Positions 13,962-23,127 of a DNA stretch of 64,000 bases are shown in pieces. Each line of letters starts with the position of its first letter. Position 1 is the first letter of the stretch. The DNA comes from Variovorax sp. JS1663 (GTDB taxonomy: Bacteria; Pseudomonadota; Gammaproteobacteria; Burkholderiales; Burkholderiaceae_C), in contig NZ_LYMK01000002.1 of assembly GCF_002157355.1 (NCBI RefSeq), positions 62,001-126,000 of the forward strand, given 5' to 3'. The translations under genes and the position numbers were made by a program. The notes beneath the pieces are model-generated. The model was not told the origin of the DNA. It saw nothing but the letters and a program-made list of their open reading frames with translations, and searched no databases.

Positions 13962-14957
13962 ATGCATCGACGCCACTTCCATTCCTGCGTCCTCGCCGCA
14001 ATGGCGGCAGGCCTGCCCGTTCTGTCGCGCCCGGCCGGGGCCGCGGTCCCGCCCGGCCCGGGCGGCTATCCCGACAAGCCGGTGAAGATCGTGGTGCCCT
14101 ATCCGGCCGGCGGCATCGTCGACGGGCTGGTGCGCACCGTCAGCGATCCGCTGTCGGCCGAGCTGCCGCAGCGCATGGTGGTCGAGAACCGCCCCGGCGC
14201 CGACGGGCGCATCGGCCTCGACGCGGTCGCCCGCGCCGCGCCGGACGGCTACACCCTGCTGGGCGCTTCGCCGCTGCTGGCGGTGGGCGAGCACCTCATT
14301 CCGGACATGAAGGGCCGGGGCAAGGAATTCAGCGGCGTGTGCGGCATCGCGGCCGCGCCCACGGTGTTCGTGGTGCACAGCAGCGTGGCGGCGCGCACGC
14401 TGAAGGAGTTCGTCGCGCTCGCGGGTGCGAAGCCCGGCGAGTTCAACGTCGCCAACCCGGGCACGGGCAGCTCGATCCACCTGGCGCAGGAGCTGTTCTT
14501 CGAGCGCACGGGCCTGAAACTGACCAACGTCAACTACAAGGGCCAGCCGCCCTCGCTGGTGGACCTGGGCTCGGGGCAGCTGCAGTTCGCCATCGTGACG
14601 CAGAACCTGGTGCTGCCACTGATCCAGTCCGGCAAGGTGCGCCCACTGGCGGTGAACGCCGCGGCGCGCACGCGCTCGCTGCCGGACGTTCCCACGGTGG
14701 CCGAGGCCGGGTTTCCCGACACGCTGGTGCAGTCCTGGTACGGCGTGGCCGCGCCCGCCAGGACGCCTGCGGCGGTCGTGGCCTGGCTCAGCCAGCAGTT
14801 CCAGCGCGGCATGGCGCAGCCGGAGGTGCGGGCCAAGCTGGCGGGCTTCGATGCCGAGGTGCTGGCGCTCGACGGCGCGCGCTTCGACGCGCTGATCGAC
14901 AAGGAGCGCCAGCGCTGGGGCGAGCTGATCGCGCGACGGCGGATCCAGCTCCAGTGA
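13962..14957 (+). CDS. Bug-family periplasmic solute-binding protein (cluster 1)
   Basis: This 331-residue tripartite tricarboxylate receptor of the BugT/TctC type has a Tat/Sec-like signal peptide (RRHFHSCVLAAMAAGLPVL). It then shows the usual strands KPVKIVVPYPAGGIVDG, VVENRPGADGRIG and PDGYTLLGASPLLAVG. It binds a carboxylate in the periplasm. No TctA/TctB membrane genes are present, so it must share a transporter encoded elsewhere or act in signalling. It is the last gene of the LysR-linked operon, so its ligand is probably the substrate of that pathway. Confidence 0.93.
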   Translation: MHRRHFHSCVLAAMAAGLPVLSRPAGAAVPPGPGGYPDKPVKIVVPYPAGGIVDGLVRTVSDPLSAELPQRMVVENRPGADGRIGLDAVARAAPDGYTLLGASPLLAVGEHLIPDMKGRGKEFSGVCGIAAAPTVFVVHSSVAARTLKEFVALAGAKPGEFNVANPGTGSSIHLAQELFFERTGLKLTNVNYKGQPPSLVDLGSGQLQFAIVTQNLVLPLIQSGKVRPLAVNAAARTRSLPDVPTVAEAGFPDTLVQSWYGVAAPARTPAAVVAWLSQQFQRGMAQPEVRAKLAGFDAEVLALDGARFDALIDKERQRWGELIARRRIQLQ

Positions 14958-14972
14958 CTCGCGCCCTGCGGC

Positions 14973-17900
14973 TCAGCGGGCCGCGGCAGGCGCGGCCGGA
15001 TTGCCGCTCCACACGCTCGCGGCCGGGATGGTCTCGCCCTTCATCACCAGCGTGAGCGGCCCGAGCTGCGCCCGGTCCTCGACCCGCGCGCCGTAGAGCA
15101 CCGTGGTGCGCGGGCCGATGGTCACGCGTTTGCCGATGCGCACGTGGTCGATCTTCATCACGCGGTCCTCGAACAGGTGGGTCTGCGGGCAGCTCTGCGC
15201 ATTGAGCTCGCTGTGCGCGCCGATGTGCACGCAGTCGAACTCGGTGATGTCGGTGGTGTCGAGGTACACGCCGCGGCCGATGCGGCAGCCCAGCAGCCGG
15301 AAGGCCATGGGCAGCCAGGGGGTGCCGCGCAGGTAGTGCATGAAGTTCGGCACCGCAATGCCCTCGTAGAGGTTGGTCGCGGCTTCGGAGAGCCAGACGA
15401 AGGGCGTCCACATCGGCACCTCGCGCGGCCGGTAGCGGCGCAGCAGCAGCCACTTGAAGAGCAGGACGAAGACGAAGGTGCCCAGGCCGAAGATCAGGCC
15501 GTCGACCATCAGGTACCAGGCCACCCAACCCCATTGGCTGGCCGCGGCCAGCGGCATCACCGCGAGCACGATGCTGTAGCCCGCCGCGATCACGATCGCG
15601 TGCGGCGCGACGATGCGGAAGCCCTCGACCAGCGCGCGCCCGAGCCGGCGCAGCGCCGAGGGGCGGTAGGTCAGCGATTCGGGGTGGCCCGTGACCGTCT
15701 CGCGCGCGGGCAGGTGCAGCGCCGGCGAGCCGGCCCAGGTGTCGCCGCTCTGGATGGCGTGGCGGTCGGGCACGCGCGAGAGCACGCCGATCAGCACGTT
15801 CTCCGGCAGCGTGGTGCCGTCGGGCACGTAGGCGCCGTTGCCGATGAAGCTGCGGCGCGAGACCACGGTGGGCTGCATCGTCATCCAGCCGCCGTCGATC
15901 TCCTCGTCGCCCAGCAGCACCGCATCGGCGACGAAGGTCTCGTCGCCGAGCGTGAGCATGTCGGGCACCACGCCCAGGGCGGTGGAGATCTCGGCATCGC
16001 GGCCCACCCTGGCGCCGAGCAGGCGGTACCAGGTCGGCGCGAACACGGTCGCGTACAGGCCGTGCAGCACGTTCAGGCTGCCTTCCTGGATCTGGTTGAC
16101 CAGCCACTTGACGCAGTAGGTACGGCTGTGCACCGGCCAGCTGCCGGGGGCGAGGCGCGGCATCAGGCCCCAGCGCAGGGCGGCGGCGGCCAGCACCGTC
16201 AGCACCACCATCACCGCGCTGGCGGGGAGCGCGAAGACGAAATACTTGAGCAGCTGCAGGGCCGTGGAGCTGGTCTCCAGCCACGGGAAGCGCTCGGTGT
16301 CGTCGAGCACGTCGATCAGCAGGAAGGTCGGGAACACCGGCAGGAAGAACAGCACCGAGACCAGCGCCGCGCCGATGGCGAAGAAGGCCGTTTCGGCGCC
16401 GCGCCGGGCGGCGCTCGCCGGCGGCCGCGGCGGCAGGGAAGCCGGATCGAAGGCGCCGCCGTCGCGCGCGGGCGAGCCCACCCAGAGCCTGCGCTCGGGC
16501 ACCGACTGCCCCTCGCGCAGCGCCGACTGGCCGTCGAGGTGGCCCCAGGCGCCGATGCGCGTGTCGCCTTCGAGCACCGCATAGGAGCCCACGTGCGCGT
16601 CGGCCCCGATCTCGATGCGGCCGAGCACCAGTTCGCCGCGCTCGACGCGTGCGTTCTCGAAGTTGACCGCGTTGCCCACGCTCACGCGGTCGCCGAGCGC
16701 AAGCAGGTCGGGTGCGCGCAGCTTGACCGAGCCGATCACCACGTCGTCGCCGATGCGCGCCCCCAGCGCGCGCCACCACCAGGCATGCAGCGACGCGCCG
16801 CTGAGCAGGTAGGTGGGCGCGGCATCGATCAGCCGGTCGGCCAGCCACCAGCGGTAGTACACGAGGCCCCACAGCGGATAGCGCCCCGGCGCGAGTCGGC
16901 CGGCGACCAGCCACTTGGCCCCGATCGCGAGCGCGAACTCGAGCACCGTGGCCAGCAGGAACATCGCCACCGACATCGCGATCGCGTAGGGGATCGAATC
17001 GCCCGGGCTGCCGGTGTGGAAGTGGTAGGTGAAGAAGGGCGCGAGCCACTGCATCATGCGCAGCGCCACCAGCAGCGGGATGGCGGCGGCCTGGGCGAGG
17101 CCGCAGCGCCAGCGGCGCAGGGCAGAGGGCGGGGCCCAGTCCGGCGTGTGTTCCGCCGCGACGCCATCGCGCTCCAGCACCGACGCGATGCGGCCGATCA
17201 CGCGGTGCTGGTAGATGTCGCGCACGGTGGCGTGCGCGAAGCGCGGGTCCGCGCGCAGGGCCGAGGCCAGGCGCGCGGCGAGCAGCGAATGGCCGCCGAG
17301 GTCGGCGAAGAAATCGGCATCGCGCCGGATCGCCAGGCCCGGGAACATCCGGGCCAGCGCCGTGAACAGCGCATGCTCGGCGGCACCCTGCGGACGATCG
17401 GAGTCTTCAGCTTCGGCGGCTGCCGCCAGCGGCCGCGCCTTGAGCGTCTTGCGATCGATCTTGCCCGAGGTCAGGCGCGGCATCGCCTCGAGCATCTCGA
17501 AGCGTGCGGGCAGCATGTAGGGCGGCAGCCGCGCGGCCAGCGCCTCGCGCAGCGCCGTGACCGACAGCGGCGCATCGGCCACGATGAAGGCCACGAGTTG
17601 GTCGATGCCCTCCTCGGCGCGCAGCAGCACGGCCGCGGTGCCGACGCCCGGCTGCTGCGCGAGCGCGGCCTCGATCTCGCCCAGTTCCACGCGGAAGCCC
17701 CGGATCTTGACCTGGTCGTCCACCCGGCCCAGGCATTGCACGCGGCCGGCGGCATCGATGCGCGCGAGGTCGCCGGTGCGGTAGAGGCGCTGGTCGTGCT
17801 CGCCGGTGGCCCAGGGGTTGGGCAGGAACTTCTGGGCCGTGAGCTCGGGCCGTCCGAGGTAGCCGGCGGCCACGCCGGGCCCGGTGATGCACAGCTCGCC

Positions 17901-18998
17901 GGTCTCGCCACGGGGCAGCAGGGCCGGGCCCTGCTCGCCGTCGGCCTCTGCGTCGACCACCAGCAGCGCGTAGTTGGGCAGCGGCCGGCCGATGGTGACC
18001 GGCTCGCCCGCGCGCAGCTCGGCCAGGCTGGCGGAGACGGTGGCCTCGGTGGGGCCGTAGGTGTTGAAGACCTGCCGGCCGGGCCGGGCCCAGCGCGCGG
18101 CCAGCGTATCGGGACAGGCTTCGCCGCCGAGGTTCACGATGCGCAGGCCGGGCACGTCCTCGCCGAACAGGGCCAGCAATGTGGGCACCGCATGCAGGAC
18201 GGTGATGCGCTGGGCCTTCAGCGCCGCGGGCAGGGCCTCGGGGTTGGCGGCGATCTCCTTCGGCGCGACCCACAGGGTGGCGCCGGCCAGCCAGCTGATC
18301 CAGATCTCCTCGAAGCTCATGTCGAAGGCGACCGAGAAGCCCTGGTACACCCGGTCCTCGCCGCGCACGCCGAGCACCGCGTTCTCGCTGCGCAGGAAGT
18401 GGCAGATGCTGCGCTGGGTGATGGCGATGCCCTTTGGCTTGCCGGTGGAGCCCGAGGTGTAGATCACGTAGGCCGGATGCGCGGGCCTGGCGCCCTCGCG
18501 GCGGCGCAGCGGTTGTTCGGGCGCGGACGCGAGCAGCGCCTCCGCCGTCCACACCGTGCGGCCGAGGCCGGCCAGGCGTGGCGCCAGCTCCTCGCCGGTG
18601 AGCACGCCGGCCGCGTCGGCATCGTCCAGGCAGATGCCGATGCGTTCCACCGGCGTGTCGACGTCGAAGGGCAGCCAGGCCGCGCCGGTCTTGGCGATGG
18701 CCAGCTGCATCGCGATCAGCTCGATGCCCCGCGGCAGCCACAGGCCCACGATCTGGCCGGGGCGCATGCCGGCCTCGATCAGGCGCGAGGCGGCGAGGTT
18801 GGCGAGCGCGTCGAGCTCGCGGTAGCTGAGCGTGCGCTCGCCGAAGACGAGGGCCGGATGCTCGGGCCGCTCGGCGGCGGTCGCTTCGAACAGGTCGGCA
18901 AGCACCTCTTCGCGCAGCAAGTCGGGACGGGAGGGGCCATGCAGGATGTCGTGCGCCGTGGCCAGCGGCGGCGGGGAGAAGCGGGGAAGCGCGGACAT
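14973..18998 (-). CDS. Pls/PosA-type single-module peptide synthetase with membrane beta-helix domain
   Basis: This protein of ~1341 residues is a compact assembly-line enzyme. Residues ~30-530 are an adenylation domain: YTSGSTGKPKG in the ATP loop, NTYGPTEAT, YRTGDLAR, and a terminal SGKIDRKTL lysine. A peptidyl-carrier domain follows, with phosphopantetheine Ser571 in the GGHSLL motif. The C-terminal ~750 residues alternate membrane helices with left-handed beta-helix (hexapeptide) segments, the layout of the Pls/PosA family related to epsilon-poly-lysine synthetase. It has no condensation or thioesterase domain. The amino acid activated and the product are unknown; a homopolymer or isopeptide-linked oligomer is the family-based guess. 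ATG 18998 is chosen over a TTG at 19013. Confidence 0.88.
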   Translation of the reverse strand: MSALPRFSPPPLATAHDILHGPSRPDLLREEVLADLFEATAAERPEHPALVFGERTLSYRELDALANLAASRLIEAGMRPGQIVGLWLPRGIELIAMQLAIAKTGAAWLPFDVDTPVERIGICLDDADAAGVLTGEELAPRLAGLGRTVWTAEALLASAPEQPLRRREGARPAHPAYVIYTSGSTGKPKGIAITQRSICHFLRSENAVLGVRGEDRVYQGFSVAFDMSFEEIWISWLAGATLWVAPKEIAANPEALPAALKAQRITVLHAVPTLLALFGEDVPGLRIVNLGGEACPDTLAARWARPGRQVFNTYGPTEATVSASLAELRAGEPVTIGRPLPNYALLVVDAEADGEQGPALLPRGETGELCITGPGVAAGYLGRPELTAQKFLPNPWATGEHDQRLYRTGDLARIDAAGRVQCLGRVDDQVKIRGFRVELGEIEAALAQQPGVGTAAVLLRAEEGIDQLVAFIVADAPLSVTALREALAARLPPYMLPARFEMLEAMPRLTSGKIDRKTLKARPLAAAAEAEDSDRPQGAAEHALFTALARMFPGLAIRRDADFFADLGGHSLLAARLASALRADPRFAHATVRDIYQHRVIGRIASVLERDGVAAEHTPDWAPPSALRRWRCGLAQAAAIPLLVALRMMQWLAPFFTYHFHTGSPGDSIPYAIAMSVAMFLLATVLEFALAIGAKWLVAGRLAPGRYPLWGLVYYRWWLADRLIDAAPTYLLSGASLHAWWWRALGARIGDDVVIGSVKLRAPDLLALGDRVSVGNAVNFENARVERGELVLGRIEIGADAHVGSYAVLEGDTRIGAWGHLDGQSALREGQSVPERRLWVGSPARDGGAFDPASLPPRPPASAARRGAETAFFAIGAALVSVLFFLPVFPTFLLIDVLDDTERFPWLETSSTALQLLKYFVFALPASAVMVVLTVLAAAALRWGLMPRLAPGSWPVHSRTYCVKWLVNQIQEGSLNVLHGLYATVFAPTWYRLLGARVGRDAEISTALGVVPDMLTLGDETFVADAVLLGDEEIDGGWMTMQPTVVSRRSFIGNGAYVPDGTTLPENVLIGVLSRVPDRHAIQSGDTWAGSPALHLPARETVTGHPESLTYRPSALRRLGRALVEGFRIVAPHAIVIAAGYSIVLAVMPLAAASQWGWVAWYLMVDGLIFGLGTFVFVLLFKWLLLRRYRPREVPMWTPFVWLSEAATNLYEGIAVPNFMHYLRGTPWLPMAFRLLGCRIGRGVYLDTTDITEFDCVHIGAHSELNAQSCPQTHLFEDRVMKIDHVRIGKRVTIGPRTTVLYGARVEDRAQLGPLTLVMKGETIPAASVWSGNPAAPAAAR

Positions 18999-19076
18999 GA
19001 GGTACAAGGCCAACGTCCCAGCGCCGCAGGCGGATGACGCAGGCCGGCGGCCCGCCGCCGCGCGACACGACAGTGG

Positions 19077-20390
19077 CTAAGGCTGCTGCAGGCGCTGCAG
19101 CAACTCCAGGGTCGGATAGCCGTCCGCGGGCAGGCCGGCACTGCGCTGATACCGGCGCACGCCCTCGCGCGTGGCCGGCCCCATCACGCCGTCGGGCGTG
19201 CCGCTGGCAAAGCCGCGCTGGTTGAGCGCGGTCTGAAGCTCCGCCATCTGGCTGCGCGTCAGCATGGCCAGGTCGCGTGGCCAGGGTGCCTGCACGCCGG
19301 CGCCGCCGGCGATTCGCTGCGACAGCAGCCCGACCGCGAGCGCGTAGCTGGTCGAATTGTTGTAGCGGAGGATGGCGCGGAAGTTGGGCCCGACGAGGAA
19401 GGCGGGGCCGCGGGCGCCGGCCGGCAGCAGGATCGCGCCGTCGGCGAATTCCGGCAGCGGCTGGCCGTTCATGCCTTGCAGCCCCTCGGCCGCCCACTGG
19501 GCGCTGGACTGGCGGATCGACGGATCGGCGCGGGCGTGGTCGAAGCCCGGCGGCAGCAGGACCTCGGCCCCCCAGGGCTGCCCGGCCTGCCAGCCGGCGC
19601 GCGCGAGGAAGTTCGCGGTCGAGCCCATCACGTCGGCCATGCTGCCCCAGATGTCGCGACGGCCATCGCCATCGGTATCCACCGCGTAGGCCAGGAAGCT
19701 CGAGGGCAGGAACTGGGTCTGGCCCATCGCGCCGGCCCAGGAGCCGATCATGTCGTCGCGGCCGATGTCGCCCCTGTCGAGGATCTTCAAGGCCGCGAGC
19801 AGCTCCCCGCGCGCCCAGTCCGCGCGCCGTCCTTCGAAGCCCAGCGTGGCCAGCGCGTCGATGGTCGAGGTGCTCCCGTAGTTGCTGCCGTAGTTGCTTT
19901 CCATGCCCCAGACGGCCACCAGGATGGCCGGCGGCACGCCGTAGCGCGCGGCTGCCGCGTCGACCTCGCCGCGGACCTGCAGCAGCTTGTCCTGGCCGGA
20001 CGCGATGCGCTGGGCCGAGACGGTGCCATCGAGATAGTCCCAGACCGCGCGCGTGAATTCGGGCTGCGCACGATCCAGCTCGATGACGCGCGGAAGGTAC
20101 TGGACCTTGTCGAACGCCGCGCGCAACGTGGCCTCGCCGATGCCTGCCGCGCGTGCGGTCGCGCGGAAGTCGGCCACCCACCGGGTGAATCCCTGCTGCA
20201 ACTGCGCGTCGTCCGCACTGGCCTGGCTCGAGGGAGCGGCTGCCGGGGTCGGCGTGCTGGCGGCGGGTGGGGGTGAGGGCGCGCTGGGTGGCGCGGATGC
20301 GCAGCCTCCCAGGAGGGCAGCCGCAAGCGCCGTCAGGGCCAGCCGGTGGAAGCCAGGCGATGGAAACCGGATGGAATGCCGCAAGTGCAC
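19077..20390 (-). CDS. Lytic murein transglycosylase, MltB-like lipoprotein
   Basis: This ~437-residue GH103 enzyme cleaves the glycan strand of peptidoglycan, forming 1,6-anhydro ends. A signal peptide ends in the lipobox LLGGC, followed by a Pro/Ser/Ala linker. The catalytic Glu sits in [12 protein letters not shown], followed by the [13 protein letters not shown] motif. The last ~60 residues are a peptidoglycan-binding domain ([10 protein letters not shown]...[15 protein letters not shown]). The start is uncertain: GTG 20390 lies just after the folA stop and gives a normal signal peptide. It lies behind folA in the same direction. Confidence 0.88.
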   Translation of the reverse strand: MHLRHSIRFPSPGFHRLALTALAAALLGGCASAPPSAPSPPPAASTPTPAAAPSSQASADDAQLQQGFTRWVADFRATARAAGIGEATLRAAFDKVQYLPRVIELDRAQPEFTRAVWDYLDGTVSAQRIASGQDKLLQVRGEVDAAAARYGVPPAILVAVWGMESNYGSNYGSTSTIDALATLGFEGRRADWARGELLAALKILDRGDIGRDDMIGSWAGAMGQTQFLPSSFLAYAVDTDGDGRRDIWGSMADVMGSTANFLARAGWQAGQPWGAEVLLPPGFDHARADPSIRQSSAQWAAEGLQGMNGQPLPEFADGAILLPAGARGPAFLVGPNFRAILRYNNSTSYALAVGLLSQRIAGGAGVQAPWPRDLAMLTRSQMAELQTALNQRGFASGTPDGVMGPATREGVRRYQRSAGLPADGYPTLELLQRLQQP

Positions 20391-20406
20391 GTGAAGATGC
20401 CGGTGC

Positions 20407-20907
20407 TCAGGGCCGCTCGAGCGTGATGAAGCTGTAGCGCAACCCATTGGCCGCCATGTGCGACTCGCGCGCGGTCTCGCGCCAGGAGGTGTCGAAGCGC
20501 GGCGCCCAGGCGTCGCCTTCGTAGTGGCGGTCGATCTCGGTCACGATCGCGCGCTGGGCCAGCGGCTCGGCCTCGGCGTAGATCTGGGCGCCGCCGATCA
20601 CCCACACTTCCGGCTCCTCGGCCTGCTCGCAGCGTGCCAGCGCCTCGCGCAGGCCGTCGGCGCACTCGGCGCCCTCGGCCTGCCAGCCGGGCTGCCGGCT
20701 GATCACGATGTTGCGCCGCCCCGGCAGCGGCCGGAAGCGCGGCGGCAGCGAGTCCCAGGTCTTGCGGCCCATGATCACCGGCGCGCCGGCGGTCTGCTGC
20801 TTGAAGTGGGCCATGTCCTCCGGCAGGTGCCAGGGGATGCCGCCCTCGTGGCCGATGACGCCGTTGGCGGCGCGGGCCAGGATCAGGTTGATGCGGGTGG
20901 TGGTCAT
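20407..20907 (-). CDS. folA: Dihydrofolate reductase
   Basis: This 166-residue enzyme reduces dihydrofolate to tetrahydrofolate with NADPH. The substrate-site signature [13 protein letters not shown], the cofactor segment [12 protein letters not shown] and the later [10 protein letters not shown] are all present. It follows thyA by four bases, the classic pairing in which thymidylate synthase makes the dihydrofolate that this enzyme recycles. Confidence 0.97.
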   Translation of the reverse strand: MTTTRINLILARAANGVIGHEGGIPWHLPEDMAHFKQQTAGAPVIMGRKTWDSLPPRFRPLPGRRNIVISRQPGWQAEGAECADGLREALARCEQAEEPEVWVIGGAQIYAEAEPLAQRAIVTEIDRHYEGDAWAPRFDTSWRETARESHMAANGLRYSFITLERP

Positions 20908-20911
20908 GGCG

Positions 20912-21745
20912 CTAGACCGCGACGGGCGCTTTGATGGGGTCGTGGTGGCGGTAGTCCACGATCTCGAAGTCTTCGTACTCGTAGTCGAGGATCGAGGCCG
21001 GCTTGCGCCTGATGCGCAGCGTCGGGTACGGGTACGGCTCGCGGCTGAGCTGCAGCGCCACCTGCTCGGCATGGTTGCTGTAGATGTGGCAGTCGCCGCC
21101 GGTCCAGATGAAGTCGCCCACGTCCAGGTCGCACTGCTGCGCCACCATGTGGGTGAGCAGCGCGTAGCTGGCGATGTTGAAGGGAACTCCCAGGAAGATG
21201 TCGGCACTGCGCTGGTAGAGCTGGCAGCTCAGGCGGCCGCGTTCGCCGTCGTTCTGCGGCGGTGCCACGTAGAACTGGAAGAAGGCATGGCAGGGCATCA
21301 GCGCCATCTTCGGCAGGTCGGCCACGTTCCAGGCGCTCACGATGATGCGGCGCGAGTCGGGGTTGGTCTTGAGGGTGTCGATCACCTGGCGGATCTGGTC
21401 GATGTGGCCGCCGTCCGGCGTCGGCCAGCTGCGCCACTGCACGCCGTAGACGGGGCCCAGGTCGCCGTCCTCGCGCGCCCATTCGTCCCAGATGGTGACG
21501 CCGCGCTCCTTGAGCCAGTTGTTGTTGCTGGAGCCGGTCAGGAACCACAGCAGTTCCACGATGATGGACTTCAGGTGCACCTTCTTGGTGGTGACCAGCG
21601 GAAAGCCCTCGTTCAGGTCGAAGCGCATCTGATGGCCGAACACGCTCTTGGTGCCGGTGCCGGTGCGGTCGCTCTTGTAGACGCCGTGGGTGTCCACGTG
21701 GCGCATGAAGTCTTCGTATTGGGAGCGGATGGGGCGAGTGGGCAT
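20912..21745 (-). CDS. thyA: Thymidylate synthase
   Basis: This 277-residue enzyme methylates dUMP to dTMP using methylene-tetrahydrofolate. The catalytic Cys is in [11 protein letters not shown], the Arg pair in [12 protein letters not shown], and the dUMP-binding [14 protein letters not shown] and HIYSNH motifs are intact. The ATG at 21745 lies one base after the ccdB stop (TGA-C-ATG) with no clear ribosome site of its own, so translation is probably coupled to the toxin gene. A TTG at 21760 is a possible alternative start. Confidence 0.97.
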   Translation of the reverse strand: MPTRPIRSQYEDFMRHVDTHGVYKSDRTGTGTKSVFGHQMRFDLNEGFPLVTTKKVHLKSIIVELLWFLTGSSNNNWLKERGVTIWDEWAREDGDLGPVYGVQWRSWPTPDGGHIDQIRQVIDTLKTNPDSRRIIVSAWNVADLPKMALMPCHAFFQFYVAPPQNDGERGRLSCQLYQRSADIFLGVPFNIASYALLTHMVAQQCDLDVGDFIWTGGDCHIYSNHAEQVALQLSREPYPYPTLRIRRKPASILDYEYEDFEIVDYRHHDPIKAPVAV

Positions 21746-21746
21746 G

Positions 21747-22061
21747 TCAGTAGGAGCCAAAGAGCATGTCGAGTGCGTCGACGATCACGTCGCTCTGCCC
21801 TTGCAGGTTGAGGATGGGCGTTCGAAGATCCGCGGCAGGAAAGGCAGCAAGCGCAGCAATGTCCATGACGACCTGCGTCCCGGCTATTTCGAACGAGGGG
21901 TTGAGATCGCGCATCGGCAGGCCGAACATTCTGGCGAGCCGCATTGGCGCCACGATACGGGTGTCGACACCGTGGATGTAGTTGTTCTGCAGGTCCAACA
22001 GGAACGGGGTGCTCTTGCGGAGGCTGGCATCGGGGTGCCGGTAGATGTCGAAGCGCGCCAT
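21747..22061 (-). CDS. ccdB: CcdB-family toxin
   Basis: This 104-residue protein resembles CcdB, the DNA-gyrase poison. It opens with an [10 protein letters not shown] strand, has [21 protein letters not shown] in the middle, and ends [10 protein letters not shown]. The F-plasmid toxin ends in a Trp-Gly-Ile triplet that matters for gyrase poisoning. Here the end is FGSY, so gyrase activity may be altered or lost. It lies eight bases behind the antitoxin gene and one base ahead of thyA. Confidence 0.85.
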   Translation of the reverse strand: MARFDIYRHPDASLRKSTPFLLDLQNNYIHGVDTRIVAPMRLARMFGLPMRDLNPSFEIAGTQVVMDIAALAAFPAADLRTPILNLQGQSDVIVDALDMLFGSY

Positions 22062-22069
22062 GCACGGGC

Positions 22070-22309
22070 TCAGAATGTGCGGTACTTGGCCAACGGCAGG
22101 CCTTCCTTGGCGATACGCGCGTTGTAGGCTTCCATGGCTTCCTTGTTCTCCTCGGCCCATTTCTCCCAATAGCGGCGTTTCACCTCTTCTGCGAGCAGAT
22201 GGTCGACCGTCTGCGACACGTTCATGCCCAGCTCGCGGGCCATCTCCAGCACCTTGCTGTTGAGCGAGAGGTTCGCGGCCTTCTTGGGCGCGTTGTCGAA
22301 GCGAAACAT
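22070..22309 (-). CDS. ccdA: CcdA-family antitoxin
   Basis: This 79-residue protein has an N-terminal ribbon-helix-helix DNA-binding part (KKAANLSLNSKVLEMARELGMNVSQTVDHLL). Its C-terminal tail, RRYWEKWAEENKEAMEAYN, is typical of CcdA and is the flexible region that wraps the toxin. It binds CcdB and, with it, the operon operator. AAGGAG lies seven bases before the ATG, and an inverted repeat lies ~25 bp upstream of the start. Confidence 0.88.
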   Translation of the reverse strand: MFRFDNAPKKAANLSLNSKVLEMARELGMNVSQTVDHLLAEEVKRRYWEKWAEENKEAMEAYNARIAKEGLPLAKYRTF

Positions 22310-22333
22310 GGGGAGGCTCCTTGAGCGTCGGGA

Positions 22334-22354
22334 ATGCGCATAGTTTACGCGCAT
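22334..22354 (-). promoter_or_regulatory. Inverted repeat and -10 of the ccdAB promoter
   Basis: ATGCGC (22334-22339) and GCGCAT (22349-22354) are perfect inverted arms with a nine-base spacer, ~25 bp before the ccdA start. On the minus strand the spacer contributes TAAACT, a -10-like hexamer, with TGTCAT 18 bp upstream as a possible -35. An operator overlapping the -10 fits CcdA/CcdB autorepression. Confidence 0.5.
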
Positions 22355-22384
22355 GACCCGTGAACATGACACCCCCGGGTAGGG

Positions 22385-23116
22385 TCATGCAACGCCGCTG
22401 TCCCGTCCCTGCAGTTCGTCGAGCCAGGCCCCCATCACCCGCTCCAGTGCAGCCGCCAGGCCCGGGCCCTGGCGCGCGGCGTCGCGTCGCAGCGCGGCGA
22501 TGTCCACGCCGGCCTGCGCCAGTTCCACCGTGTGGCCGATCAGCCATTGCTCGATGCGGCGCGGGTCGGCTTCCAGGTGGAACTGCCAGGCCATGGCAGC
22601 GGGCCCGGCCATGAAGGCCTGGTGCGGGCACAGCGCGGTCTCGGCCAGGCTGGCGCAGCCGGGCGGCAGCGCGAACTGGTCGCCGTGCCAGTGGAGCACG
22701 CTCTGGCCCTGCAGCGCTGCCAGCGGCGAGGCGCGGCCGGCTTCGGTCAGGGTCATGGGGCCGAAGCCGATCTCCTTGCGGCCATGGGGCATGGGTGCGA
22801 CGCCGGCGCCCAGCGCGCGCGCCATCAGCTGCGCGCCCAGGCAGATGCCCAGCAGCGGCCGGCCGCTGGCGAGGCGTCGGCGGATCAGCTCGACCTCGGC
22901 GGCCAGATGCGGGTACAGCGCATCGTCGTACACGCCGATGGGGCCGCCCAGCACGACCAGCAGGTCGATCGCATCCAGGTCGATGCGGGCGAGGTCGTCC
23001 ACGCCGACGTCGTGGTGGTCGATCCGCGAACAGCCGCGGCGGCGCAGCAGCGGCTCCAGCAGGCCCAGGTCTTCGAAGGCGAGGTGGCGCAGCGCCAGGA
23101 CGGAACGGCTGCTCAT
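22385..23116 (-). CDS. Class I glutamine amidotransferase domain protein
   Basis: This 243-residue stand-alone GATase is of the GMP-synthase-glutaminase-like type. The nucleophile Cys is in LLGICLGAQLMA, and the His-Glu pair of the triad is in MAWQFHLEADPRR. There is no synthetase domain. Such proteins can hydrolyse gamma-glutamyl compounds; the substrate cannot be told here. It ends 75 bp beyond the ccdA start and follows the FAD oxidase gene on the same strand. Confidence 0.85.
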   Translation of the reverse strand: MSSRSVLALRHLAFEDLGLLEPLLRRRGCSRIDHHDVGVDDLARIDLDAIDLLVVLGGPIGVYDDALYPHLAAEVELIRRRLASGRPLLGICLGAQLMARALGAGVAPMPHGRKEIGFGPMTLTEAGRASPLAALQGQSVLHWHGDQFALPPGCASLAETALCPHQAFMAGPAAMAWQFHLEADPRRIEQWLIGHTVELAQAGVDIAALRRDAARQGPGLAAALERVMGAWLDELQGRDSGVA

Positions 23117-23127
23117 GTGTCCCCGCC

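Noticed and set aside
15144..19037. A 1297-codon open frame opposite the Pls/PosA synthetase gene
   Set aside because: It is a shadow in high-GC DNA: composition is dominated by Arg, Gly, Ala, His and Gln with no domain, and the opposite strand encodes a complete enzyme.
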